Assembly: GCA_001873065.1 (NCBI GenBank)
Contig: MNYM01000007.1
Coordinates: 1-47,051, forward strand
Direction: 5' to 3'
Length of the DNA: 47,051 nt
Origin: Flavobacteriaceae bacterium CG2_30_31_66
GTDB taxonomy: Bacteria > Bacteroidota > Bacteroidia > Flavobacteriales > Flavobacteriaceae
Under the pieces are notes generated by a model. It worked only from the letters and a program-made list of their open reading frames with translations, was not told the origin of the DNA and did not search any database. The first letter of the stretch is position 1. Each line of letters opens with the position of its first letter. Below, piece by piece: positions 1-7,524 of this stretch. A program made the position numbers and the translations under genes.

Positions 1-1
1 T

Positions 2-46
2 GTTAACGAAATTCAAGCGCCAAATCCTGTGTGTATTTTGTTTTAA
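2..46 (+). CDS. Possible C-terminal end of an upstream gene (partial)
   Basis: One frame entering from the left edge reads VNEIQAPNPVCILF and stops at the TAA at 44-46, directly before the repeat array. Codon choice looks like that of the neighbouring genes, so it may be the tail of a protein whose body lies outside the window. Only 14 residues are visible and no family can be named. A different frame (from base 3) is also open and runs straight into the repeats, so this reading is tentative. Confidence 0.3.
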   Translation, partial: VNEIQAPNPVCILF

Positions 47-47
47 A

Positions 48-341
48 GAGAACTCCTTAAAAGAAAATGAGAACTCCTTGAAAGAAAATGAGAACTCCTT
101 GAAAGGAAATGAGAACTTCTTGAAAGGAAATGAGAACTTCTTGAAAGGAAATGAGAACTTCTTGAAAGGAAATGAGAACTCCTTGAAAGGAAATAAGAAC
201 TCTTTGAAAGGAAATAAGAACTCCTTGAAAGAAAATGAGAACTCCTTGAAAGAAAATGAGAACTCCTTGAAAGGAAATAAGAACTCCTTGAAAGGAAAAG
301 AGAACTCCTTGAAAGGAAATAAGAACTTCTTGAAAGGTTTA
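48..341. repeat. Tandem array of fourteen 21-bp units
   Basis: Fourteen contiguous units begin at 48, 69, 90 and so on to 321, with consensus GAGAACTCCTTGAAAGGAAA plus a final T. There is no spacer and no length variation; only the last unit decays at its 3' end. Differences are almost all transitions: G/A at base 1, C/T at bases 8 and 9, G/A at bases 12 and 17, plus one T/A at base 21. Each consensus unit contains the interrupted palindrome TCCTT-GA-AAGGA. The 21-bp period is two turns of B-DNA, so palindromes would lie on one helix face. In RNA, AAGGA of one unit could pair with TCCTT of the next across a 9-nt loop. The array fills most of the gap before the iorA-like gene. It could be an operator-like, structural or simply unstable repeat; I know of no named family. 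Confidence 0.9.
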
Positions 342-455
342 AAAAATACAGTAGGTATGGGGGTAATCAATACAAAAAAAGCATTAAACCTTCATGATCT
401 TTCATATCTTGCAAAGAAAAATTTAAAGATTTATATCATAAAATAAGTTCAATAA
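342..455. other. Gap between repeat array and iorA-like gene
   Basis: This AT-rich stretch follows the array. A frame continuous with the repeats stays open to a TAA at 444-446, and its only in-frame ATG (357) would give 29 residues. The longer version of that frame would have to begin at a TTG inside the repeats (78), so I do not treat it as a gene. No clear promoter motif, hairpin or RNA gene is visible here. Confidence 0.6.
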
Positions 456-923
456 ATGAAAGCAAATTTATCAATAAACGAAAAAAATTATGCCATTGAT
501 GTTCCTGAAGCAATGCCGCTTTTGTGGGCAATTAGAGATAGTATTGGTTTGACGGGCACTAAATTTGGATGTGGAGTTGCACAATGTGGTGCTTGTTCAG
601 TGTTGGTTGATGGAGTTTTGATGAAATCTTGTAGTATTCCAATTTCTTTTGGAATTGGCAAAAAAATTCTCACCATTGAAGGAACTTCTGAGAATCTAGA
701 ATTTTTAAGAAAAGCTTGGCACAAAGAAAATGTGCCTCAATGTGGGTATTGTCAATCGGGACAATTGATAGCAGCCACTGCATTGTTAGACCAAATAAGC
801 CATCCCACAGATCAGGAAATTGATGATGCAATGAGTTCAAATATCTGTAGATGTGGAACTTATGCCCGAATTAAAAAAGCAATTCATGAAGCCGTAGCTC
901 TAAAAAATAATCAAAATGAGTAA
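456..923 (+). CDS. iorA: (2Fe-2S) subunit of a molybdenum hydroxylase, IorA type
   Basis: This is the small iron-sulfur subunit of an aldehyde/isoquinoline-type molybdenum hydroxylase; it passes electrons from the molybdenum centre. At 155 aa it has the usual family length. The plant-type 2Fe-2S cluster ligands are C39, C44, C47 and C59, and the second, helical 2Fe-2S cluster uses C96, C99, C131 and C133 (GYCQSGQ and NICRCGTY motifs). There is no signal peptide, so export would require riding with the Tat-signal-bearing partner. It overlaps the next gene by 8 bp, implying translational coupling. Substrate cannot be told from sequence; 'isoquinoline 1-oxidoreductase' is a family label. Confidence 0.9.
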   Translation: MKANLSINEKNYAIDVPEAMPLLWAIRDSIGLTGTKFGCGVAQCGACSVLVDGVLMKSCSIPISFGIGKKILTIEGTSENLEFLRKAWHKENVPQCGYCQSGQLIAATALLDQISHPTDQEIDDAMSSNICRCGTYARIKKAIHEAVALKNNQNE

Positions 924-3132
924 TATTCAAAAAATAAGCCGTAGAGATTTTGTCAAGATTTTTGGAGTAACTTCCACAGGAATTATTTTGGGTTGTAACA
1001 TTTCATCTGATAAAAAAAGTTTTATACCCTCATCAAATGGAAAAACTTTTTCACCCAATGTATTCATTGAAATTCAAAAAGATGGAAAAATTACCTTGAT
1101 TTCATCTCGTTCAGAAATGGGGCAAGGAATCAAAACTTCGTTGACTTCTGCAATTGCAGATGAATTGGAAGCAGATTGGCGTTATGTTTCTGTAAAACAA
1201 GCAATTGGTCATGAAAAATATGGCAATCAAAACACAGATGGTTCAAGAAGTGTAAGAACAATTTTGGAGCCAATGCGTAAAATGGGTGCAGCGGCAAAAA
1301 TGATGTTAATATCTGCCGCTGCAACAAAATGGACTATTTCTGTCAGTGATTGTAAAGCTGAAAATCATCATATTATCAATACCAAAACCCATCAAAAGAT
1401 TTTTTATGGAGATTTGGTTGATGCGGCCTCAAAAGTTGAAATTCCTGCAGATGAAACTATCAAATTGAAAAAAGTTGCGGATTTTAAATATATTGGAAAA
1501 ACCCTAAAAAGTATTGATTTAACTGATTTTACACACGGAACAGCCAAATACGGAATGGATATTCGAATTCCGAATATGAAATTTGCAGCAATTGCAAGAT
1601 GTCCTGTGACTTTTGGAACGGTAAAAAGCTTTCAAAGTTCGGATGCTGAAAATGTTCCGGGTGTTGAAAAAGTCGTTCAATTAGATAGAATTATTCCTCC
1701 AGTTGGGCAGTTCTTTGGTGCTTTAGGTGGTGTTGCAGTCATTGCAAACAATACTTGGTCAGCTTTTCAAGGAAAATTAAGCTTGAATATTGAATGGAAT
1801 TATGGAGAAAATCAGACTTTTGATACCGAGAAATTTAAAGAAGTATTAACGAAAAGAGTTCATGAAAAAGGGAAATTAGTTCCAGGAAGTAAAGGAAATG
1901 TGGTGAAAGCTTTTGATAATGCTGCAAAAGTTATTGAAGCCACGTATCATGTGCCTTTTTTGGTGCACACACCAATGGAAGTTCCGAATGCAACTGCTTG
2001 GTTTCAGGGAAATAAAGTAGAAGTTTGGGCACCTTTGCAAGATCCTCAAACTGCAAGAGCCGAAATTGCCCATTTTTTTGAAATTCCAATTGAAAATATT
2101 ATTGTAAATGTTACTTTTTTGGGTGGAGGTTTCGGAAGAAAATCAAAATCAGATTTTGTCGTAGAAGCTGTTGCTTTGTCAAAAAAAATAAATGCGCCAG
2201 TCCAAGTAGTTTGGACACGTGAAGATGATGTAAAAAATAGTTTTTATCATGCCACAAGTGTGCAATATTTAAAGGGAAGTATTGATAAAAATGGTTCAGT
2301 TTCAGGATGGTTGCAACGACTTGCAATGCCTTCAATTGTCTCTTCGTTCAAACCAATGTCTGATTATGCTTCAGGATTTGAGTTGAATCAAGGATTCACA
2401 AATAATCCCTATAAAATCGAAAATTTCAGATTAGAAAATGCGAAAGCTGAGGCAAATTTGAGAATTGGTTGGATGCGTTCAGTGGTGCATATTCACAGTG
2501 GATTTGCGAATAATTCTTTTGTTGACGAATTGGCATTTGCAGCAAAAAAAGATCCAGTGGTTTTTCACTTAGATTTGATTGGTGAAGATCGAATTATTGA
2601 AGGAAAATCAAATTATCCTTATGATTCAAAGCGGATGAAAAATGTCTTACATACTACTGCTAAACTTGCTAATTGGGGCAGAAAACTCCCTGAAAATCAT
2701 GGAATTGGTATTGCAGTTCACTATAGTTTTTACAGCTATGTAGCCACAGCTATTGAGGTTTCTGTTATCAATGATAAAGTGAAAGTTGAGCATATTTGGA
2801 CAACCATAGATTGTGGTTTGGTTCTCAATAAAGACAACGTTATCAATCAGTTAGAAGGAGCTGCGATTTTTGGAATGTCATTGGCACTGTTTGGGAAAAT
2901 CACGACAAAAGAGGGTGCTGTTGAGCAAAATAATTTCTACGATTATCAAATGACGCGTATGAAAGATGCACCAAAAATTACGGTGAAAATTATTGACAAT
3001 ATGAATCAACTACCAAGTGGCGTTGGTGAACCCGGAGTTCCAGTAATTGCACCTGCAATTTGCAATGCGATTTTTAATGCAATTGGGCAAAGAGTTCGCT
3101 CATTGCCACTGATTGATCATGGTTTGGTTTAG
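916..3132 (+). CDS. iorB: Molybdopterin-binding subunit of a molybdenum hydroxylase, IorB type
   Basis: This is the large catalytic subunit holding the molybdopterin cofactor, 738 aa as expected for the single-chain IorB form. The N-terminus carries a twin-arginine motif (SRRDFVK, R9-R10) followed by a short hydrophobic run ending in ILGC, which resembles a lipobox, so the enzyme may be a Tat-exported lipoprotein. A cofactor-binding glycine-rich segment GGGFGRKSK begins near residue 403. The C-terminal GVGEPG motif places the likely catalytic glutamate at E705. Pairing with iorA supports a two-subunit periplasmic hydroxylase. The substrate is unknown, and no maturation gene (XdhC or MobA type) is visible in the window. 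Confidence 0.9.
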   Translation: MSNIQKISRRDFVKIFGVTSTGIILGCNISSDKKSFIPSSNGKTFSPNVFIEIQKDGKITLISSRSEMGQGIKTSLTSAIADELEADWRYVSVKQAIGHEKYGNQNTDGSRSVRTILEPMRKMGAAAKMMLISAAATKWTISVSDCKAENHHIINTKTHQKIFYGDLVDAASKVEIPADETIKLKKVADFKYIGKTLKSIDLTDFTHGTAKYGMDIRIPNMKFAAIARCPVTFGTVKSFQSSDAENVPGVEKVVQLDRIIPPVGQFFGALGGVAVIANNTWSAFQGKLSLNIEWNYGENQTFDTEKFKEVLTKRVHEKGKLVPGSKGNVVKAFDNAAKVIEATYHVPFLVHTPMEVPNATAWFQGNKVEVWAPLQDPQTARAEIAHFFEIPIENIIVNVTFLGGGFGRKSKSDFVVEAVALSKKINAPVQVVWTREDDVKNSFYHATSVQYLKGSIDKNGSVSGWLQRLAMPSIVSSFKPMSDYASGFELNQGFTNNPYKIENFRLENAKAEANLRIGWMRSVVHIHSGFANNSFVDELAFAAKKDPVVFHLDLIGEDRIIEGKSNYPYDSKRMKNVLHTTAKLANWGRKLPENHGIGIAVHYSFYSYVATAIEVSVINDKVKVEHIWTTIDCGLVLNKDNVINQLEGAAIFGMSLALFGKITTKEGAVEQNNFYDYQMTRMKDAPKITVKIIDNMNQLPSGVGEPGVPVIAPAICNAIFNAIGQRVRSLPLIDHGLV

Positions 3133-3274
3133 GTAAATTAGTATTTTAAAATCGTAAATAAAATTTAAAAAAAAGGTATTCTAAAATTTAATGGTAAATT
3201 TATTTTAAAAAAGCTATATTCGTGGGATAATATGTTAAAAAAACCCCGATTTAAATTACTTAAAAAAGTGAACT

Positions 3275-4477
3275 ATGATTCCTCCAAAACTACATATCAA
3301 AGAAAATGAAAGACTAAAAGATTTAGAATCTTATCATATTCTTGACACCATTCCTGAAGAAGATTATGACAATATCATCGCTATTGCTGCACAAATTTGT
3401 GATACTGAAATTTCATTAATTTCGCTAATAGACGAAGATCGTCAGTGGTTCAAATCAAGATTTGGTCTTGAAGCCACTGAAACTCCAAGAAATATTTCTT
3501 TCTGTGGTCATGCAATTAATGATGAGCATAACACTTTTATAGTGGAAAATGCAAAACTTGATGAGCGATTTTTTGACAATCCATTGGTAACAGGTCCTCC
3601 AAAAATCTCTTTTTATGCAGGAGTTCCTTTGATTAGCGATAACGGACTTCCTTTGGGAACTTTGTGTGTGCTAGATAGTAAATCTAAAACGTTGACTAAT
3701 AGTCAGTTGAAATCATTAAATGCATTAGCAAATCAAGTGATGAACACTTTGAATCTCAGAAAAAATAATTTCAAATTAGAAAATACATTAAAAAAAGTAG
3801 AATCAAAAAATCAAGAGCTTGAACGATTTGCTTATGTTGCAGCTCATGATTTGAAATCTCCTTTGTTTAATATTTCAGGATTAACTCGTTTGTTTATAGA
3901 TAAATACAAATCATTAATTGATACAGAAGGAGTGGAAATTCTTGGACATATTGAAAATTCATCAAATAAATTAAAAACATTAATTGATGGTTTGTTAGAG
4001 TATAGTAAGAGTGAAAACATCATAAAAGAGCAAAAATCAGAAGTTGATATTGCTGGTTTACAATCTGATTTTATGAGTTTGTTTAGCAATGAAAAAGATT
4101 TAACTATCAATTTTATTTCATCATTAAAAACGATTTTAACCAATAAAACCGCACTGAATCAGATTTTAATCAATCTCGTTACAAATGCCATTAAATATAA
4201 TGACAAAAAAAATATTGAAGTTGAAATTGGAATTTCATCATCAGATAAGTTTTATGAATTTTATGTAAAAGATAACGGCATTGGAATTGCTCCAGAATCA
4301 CAAGAAAAAATATTTAACATCTTTGAAGTAATTTCTAATAAAGATAGATTTGGAAGACCTGGAAACGGAATTGGACTGGCAACTGTGAAGAAAATGGTAG
4401 AGAATAGTGGAGGAAAAATTGACGTTTTTTCTGAAATTGGAAAAGGTTCAAAATTTATTTTTACGCTCGAAAAATAA
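3275..4477 (+). CDS. GAF-domain sensor histidine kinase
   Basis: A 400-aa cytoplasmic sensor kinase. Residues about 20-165 form a GAF domain of the type found in flavobacterial and cyanobacterial kinases (SFCGHAI and PLGTLCVLD segments). A short coiled linker leads to the dimerisation domain, with the phospho-accepting H191 in AAHDLKSPL. The ATPase domain shows the N box (NLVTNAIKYND), G1 (DNGIGI), F box (FNIFE) and G2 (GNGIGLATVKK). No transmembrane segment is visible and no response regulator is adjacent, so it is an orphan whose input and partner are unknown. A TATATTCG sequence at 3215-3222 could be a -7 element, but no matching -33 TTG is seen. Confidence 0.9.
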   Translation: MIPPKLHIKENERLKDLESYHILDTIPEEDYDNIIAIAAQICDTEISLISLIDEDRQWFKSRFGLEATETPRNISFCGHAINDEHNTFIVENAKLDERFFDNPLVTGPPKISFYAGVPLISDNGLPLGTLCVLDSKSKTLTNSQLKSLNALANQVMNTLNLRKNNFKLENTLKKVESKNQELERFAYVAAHDLKSPLFNISGLTRLFIDKYKSLIDTEGVEILGHIENSSNKLKTLIDGLLEYSKSENIIKEQKSEVDIAGLQSDFMSLFSNEKDLTINFISSLKTILTNKTALNQILINLVTNAIKYNDKKNIEVEIGISSSDKFYEFYVKDNGIGIAPESQEKIFNIFEVISNKDRFGRPGNGIGLATVKKMVENSGGKIDVFSEIGKGSKFIFTLEK

Positions 4478-4502
4478 AAAATTGACGAAAAAAATTTTTT
4501 TT

Positions 4503-4534
4503 GTTTATGAAAGCTTTAAATAGCTTTCATAAAC
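4503..4534 (-). terminator. Hairpin overlapping the Nudix gene stop codon
   Basis: A perfect 13-bp stem (4503-4515 with 4522-4534) and 6-nt loop lies over the last codons and stop of the Nudix gene, so the coding end itself forms the hairpin. On the minus strand it is followed by about eight A then eight T. It is probably the 3' end signal for the Nudix transcript, though the T-run is displaced from the stem. Confidence 0.55.
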
Positions 4535-5104
4535 CATTTTAATGTTTGAATAGGTATTTTCGAAAGCCTCTAAAACTTGTTTTCTGTTTTTAAAAACTAC
4601 TTTTGTAATACCCTCCTCTGATTGTGGTGTGAGCATTTTAGCGTCATTAGAACTCATTAAAAACCAATGTGTTTCTTTCAATTTTAATCCATCTAGGTAA
4701 TAAATATGATAAGTAATAATTAATTTTTGAATTATCAACAATTTGCTTATTCCACATTCTTCTTCAACTTCCCTAATGGCCGCATTTTCAAGGCTTTCTT
4801 TTTTTTCAACATGTCCTTTTGGTAAATCCCAAATATTATTTCTAAAAATAAATAAAATTTCATTTTTCGGATTTAAAACCAAACCTCCAGCTGCTTTTAC
4901 AACTTTAAAATTCTCCAAAAAATAATTCCAATCATTCTTTAAATCAGTTGAATAAAGATTAATCCCATCAATAATATTGTTTTGAAGTTTGTGAATTATT
5001 TCATCAATCACAACATTTTTAAATAAAAAAACAGGAAAGTTATTTTCTTTTTTTATCGAAGAAGTGATAATTATTGGGGTATCATTTATAAAAACTTTAT
5101 ACAT
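4505..5104 (-). CDS. Nudix hydrolase
   Basis: A 199-aa Nudix-family pyrophosphohydrolase. The Nudix box is complete: GHVEKKE, seven residues, then REVEEECGI (pattern G-x5-E-x7-REVxEExG), which binds the catalytic divalent metal. Residues before the box (GLVLNPKNEILFIFR) form the usual strand. I start at the ATG at 5104 (MYKVFIND) because a longer reading to 5227 would run well into pyrE. The roughly 95-residue N-terminal part has no motif I recognise. It is divergent from pyrE, and its start codon lies within the pyrE -7-like element. Substrate unknown. Confidence 0.85.
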   Translation of the reverse strand: MYKVFINDTPIIITSSIKKENNFPVFLFKNVVIDEIIHKLQNNIIDGINLYSTDLKNDWNYFLENFKVVKAAGGLVLNPKNEILFIFRNNIWDLPKGHVEKKESLENAAIREVEEECGISKLLIIQKLIITYHIYYLDGLKLKETHWFLMSSNDAKMLTPQSEEGITKVVFKNRKQVLEAFENTYSNIKMVYESYLKLS

Positions 5105-5107
5105 TTG
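5100..5107 (+). promoter_or_regulatory. -7-like element before pyrE
   Basis: TACATTTG matches the Bacteroidota -7 consensus TAnnTTTG. It sits 4 nt before the pyrE ATG at 5112, so a transcript would be nearly leaderless. The nearest upstream TTG (5074-5076) is 23 nt away, longer than ideal. It also overlaps the divergent Nudix start codon (5102-5104). Confidence 0.45.
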
Positions 5108-5111
5108 TAAT

Positions 5112-5753
5112 ATGATTATGAACAAAGATACTGCAAAAAAAACTGCTGAACTTTTATTGCAAATTAAGGCAATAAAATTGAATCCATCAAAACCTTTTAT
5201 TTGGGCCTCAGGTTGGAAATCTCCCATTTATTGTGATAACAGACTTACGTTGTCTTATCCTTCTGTACGCGTTTATTTAAAAGAAGAAATTACAAAAATA
5301 GTTGAATTACAATATGGTAAACCTGATGTAATTGCAGGTGTTGCAACTGGTGCTATTGCGATAGGTGTTTTGGTTGCACAACAATTGGGAGTCCCATTTG
5401 TGTATGTGAGACCTGAGCCTAAAAAGCATGGAAGACAAAATCAAATTGAAGGTCATCTTGAAAAAGGGCAAAATGTGGTGGTTATTGAAGATTTAATCAG
5501 TACAGGAAATAGTAGTTTGCTAGCGGTTGAAGCATTGAAAGATGCAGGAGCTGTTATCAAAGGAATGGTTGCTATTTTTACGTATGGATTTGATGTTGCA
5601 ACTAAAAACTTTGAAGATAAAAACGTACATTTGGTTACGTTAAGTAATTATCAATTTTTGTTAGAGCAAGCTTTGGATAGTAATTATATTAATGAAAGTG
5701 AGCTAGTTACGTTAAAAGAGTGGAGTGCCAACCCAAGTGATTGGAATCAATAA
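5112..5753 (+). CDS. pyrE: Orotate phosphoribosyltransferase
   Basis: PyrE joins orotate and PRPP to form orotidine 5'-phosphate in de novo UMP synthesis. The 213-aa protein has the PRPP-binding signature VVVIEDLISTGNS and the family segments ASGWKSPIYCDNR and YVRPEPKKHGRQNQIEG. I chose the ATG at 5112 (MIMNKDTAKK) because it matches the usual N-terminus of flavobacterial PyrE; 5118 is also possible, and an in-frame ATG at 5064 would overlap the Nudix gene. The window also holds pyrB and pyrR, but in a separate operon 25 kb away. Confidence 0.95.
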   Translation: MIMNKDTAKKTAELLLQIKAIKLNPSKPFIWASGWKSPIYCDNRLTLSYPSVRVYLKEEITKIVELQYGKPDVIAGVATGAIAIGVLVAQQLGVPFVYVRPEPKKHGRQNQIEGHLEKGQNVVVIEDLISTGNSSLLAVEALKDAGAVIKGMVAIFTYGFDVATKNFEDKNVHLVTLSNYQFLLEQALDSNYINESELVTLKEWSANPSDWNQ

Positions 5754-5764
5754 AAATACATATT

Positions 5765-6154
5765 ATGAATATTAATGGTAAAAAAGTAGTCGTTCAAAAA
5801 TCGCAACAAGCGTTGTACGAATTTTTATCAGATTTGAAAAATTTTGAAAAATTGATGCCAGAATCTATTCAGAAATTTGAAGTTGAAGGCGATTCTTTTT
5901 TATTCGGATTGAAAGGAATGCCAGAAATTCGATTGGTTTTAAAAGAAAAAACACCTTATTCAAACATTACCTTGGGAGCTGCAAGCAGCAAGTTAGATTT
6001 TCAGTTGGTTGCTGGTATTGCTGCAATTGATGCCAATTCGTGCGAAGCTCAGTTAGATTTCAACGGCGAATTCAATGCGATGATGGCAATGATGGTCAAA
6101 AAACCATTGACTACATTCATTGAAACGTTGACTGAAAACATGGAGAAACTTTAA
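5765..6154 (+). CDS. SRPBCC-like small protein after pyrE
   Basis: A 129-aa protein with no signal peptide or membrane segment. Its pattern (VVVQKSQQALYEFLSDLKNFEKLMPE at the start, alternating strands, then a long C-terminal helix) resembles START/SRPBCC ligand-binding folds. I start at ATG 5765 (MNINGKK), 11 nt after the pyrE stop; an earlier in-frame ATG at 5741 would overlap pyrE. I recall this gene following pyrE in other flavobacteria, which suggests co-transcription, but no role is known. The residues MMAMMVKKPL near the C-terminus are unusually methionine-rich. Confidence 0.75.
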   Translation: MNINGKKVVVQKSQQALYEFLSDLKNFEKLMPESIQKFEVEGDSFLFGLKGMPEIRLVLKEKTPYSNITLGAASSKLDFQLVAGIAAIDANSCEAQLDFNGEFNAMMAMMVKKPLTTFIETLTENMEKL

Positions 6155-6313
6155 GCGAAAGTGATTAAAACTTCTTCTCCAAAGCCTCAATCCTTTACAA
6201 CATATTTTTAAAATACCTTCTAGAAAGCTGTTGATCGTTCCGTTATTTTGACTCATAAAAAGTCAATTGAACTGTTACAAAGACTTTTGGGATAAATTAG
6301 TTTAGTTCAATTT
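6155..6313. other. Gap between convergent SRPBCC-like gene and birA
   Basis: 159 bp with no convincing gene. The only structure I see is a 9-bp inverted repeat, AATTGAACT at 6265-6273 with AGTTCAATT at 6304-6312, separated by 30 nt and without a good T-run, so not a clear terminator. Confidence 0.5.
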
Positions 6314-7045
6314 CTAAGCAAACGAAATTTCTTTCAAGCCAAATTCTTTAATTATTTCGTCATCTATTTCAATCAAAATATTTCCTGAATGTGAAATTCC
6401 TCTGATGATTCCCATAAATTTATTTTGTTCATGGTTTTTGAACATCGATATAGTGTCTTTTTTGTAAAGGGCAGCACAATAATTTTTTTCTAAAAGCTCA
6501 AAATCTTTTGCTGTAAGTAAATTTATATGTTCTTTAATTTTAGTTATAATTTCAACAAGTAAATCATCCAAATTAAATTCAACAGATGTTATGTTTTTAA
6601 GTGATGTGATATTTTTTAATTTTTCAGGAAAAATTTCCTGATTCACATTCAATCCAATTCCTACAATCGATGTTAAAATCAAATTTTTAAGAATGGTATT
6701 TTCAATCAAAATGCCACATATTTTTTTATTTCCTGACATAATGTCGTTAGGCCATTTTATTGCTAAATTTGGTATTTCTTTGGATTTTAAAACCTCAAAA
6801 ACTGCTAAACTTATTGCAAAATTCAAATATTTTTTATCACTGATTTTTAGTTTTAAATCATTCAAAAAAACACTAAAAGTGAGGTTTTTATTGGGTTCAG
6901 AAAACCAAACGCTTTCTTGTTGTCCTCTGCCATTTGTTTGGTTTTTAGTAACGACCACAGTAAAGTTTTCGAGAGTTGCATTTTTTGACAATTCTTTCAG
7001 AAAAGTATTTGTAGAGTTAATGGCATTAAGTTTGATTAATTTCAA
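6314..7045 (-). CDS. birA: Biotin--[acetyl-CoA-carboxylase] ligase
   Basis: BirA activates biotin with ATP and attaches it to the carrier lysine of acetyl-CoA carboxylase. The 243-aa protein is the short form with no N-terminal DNA-binding domain, so it is a ligase and not a repressor. Diagnostic segments are NGRGQQESVW (the GRGxxGR-like biotinyl-adenylate loop), IKWPNDIMSGNKKICGILIE and IVGIGLNVNQE. A short C-terminal SH3-like domain follows (MGIIRGISHSGNILIE). It is divergent from rsfS, with 89 bp between the starts. Confidence 0.93.
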   Translation of the reverse strand: MKLIKLNAINSTNTFLKELSKNATLENFTVVVTKNQTNGRGQQESVWFSEPNKNLTFSVFLNDLKLKISDKKYLNFAISLAVFEVLKSKEIPNLAIKWPNDIMSGNKKICGILIENTILKNLILTSIVGIGLNVNQEIFPEKLKNITSLKNITSVEFNLDDLLVEIITKIKEHINLLTAKDFELLEKNYCAALYKKDTISMFKNHEQNKFMGIIRGISHSGNILIEIDDEIIKEFGLKEISFA

Positions 7046-7103
7046 TCTGTTAAATTAAATGTAAAGTAGTCCAATATTAAGCAATTTTGTCGCAAAAAAA
7101 TAA

Positions 7104-7111
7104 TAACTTTG
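7104..7111 (+). promoter_or_regulatory. -7 element for the rsfS-ftsH operon
   Basis: TAACTTTG, followed by CGCA, matches the Bacteroidota -7 consensus TAnnTTTG and lies 23 nt before the rsfS ATG. No TTG at the ideal spacing was found (TTG at 7087-7089 is only 14 nt upstream). It also argues against an earlier TTG start for rsfS at 7087. Confidence 0.5.
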
Positions 7112-7134
7112 CGCAAAAATTTAGTAAAAATTTA

Positions 7135-7503
7135 ATGACAAAAAAACAAGTAAGCGCTGACGAATTAATCGCAGTAATTATCAAAGGAATTGATGATGTA
7201 AAAGGAGAAAATATTCAATTATTAGATCTAAGAGATATTGAAAACACAGTGTGTGATTATTTTATAGTTTGTTCAGGAAATTCCAACACGCAAGTAAATG
7301 CAATTTCAGGTTCTGTTCAAAAAGTAGTAAGTAGAGAAATTAAAGACAAACCATGGCATGTTGAAGGTGAAATGAACGCTGAATGGGTCTTAATGGACTA
7401 CGTTAATGTTGTTGTGCATGTTTTTCAAAAACATGTAAGAGAATTCTATGATATAGAGAGCCTTTGGGGTGATGCTAAAATCACACAGATAAATCCAGTT
7501 TAA
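7135..7503 (+). CDS. rsfS: Ribosome silencing factor
   Basis: RsfS binds ribosomal protein L14 on the large subunit and blocks subunit joining in starvation. The 122-aa product has the DUF143 signature: DLRDIENTVCDYFIVCSG, then KPWHVEG, WVLMDYVNVVVHVF and REFYDIESLWGDA. I start at ATG 7135 (MTKKQVSADELI), the normal N-terminus in flavobacteria; a reading from TTG 7087 would cross the -7 element. It is the first gene of a tightly packed run down to 12433, with ftsH 21 nt downstream. Confidence 0.93.
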   Translation: MTKKQVSADELIAVIIKGIDDVKGENIQLLDLRDIENTVCDYFIVCSGNSNTQVNAISGSVQKVVSREIKDKPWHVEGEMNAEWVLMDYVNVVVHVFQKHVREFYDIESLWGDAKITQINPV

Positions 7504-7524
7504 TTTATTGTTTTAAAAACATAT

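Noticed and set aside
48..341. CRISPR array
   Set aside because: The 21-bp units abut with no spacers, and no cas genes are present.
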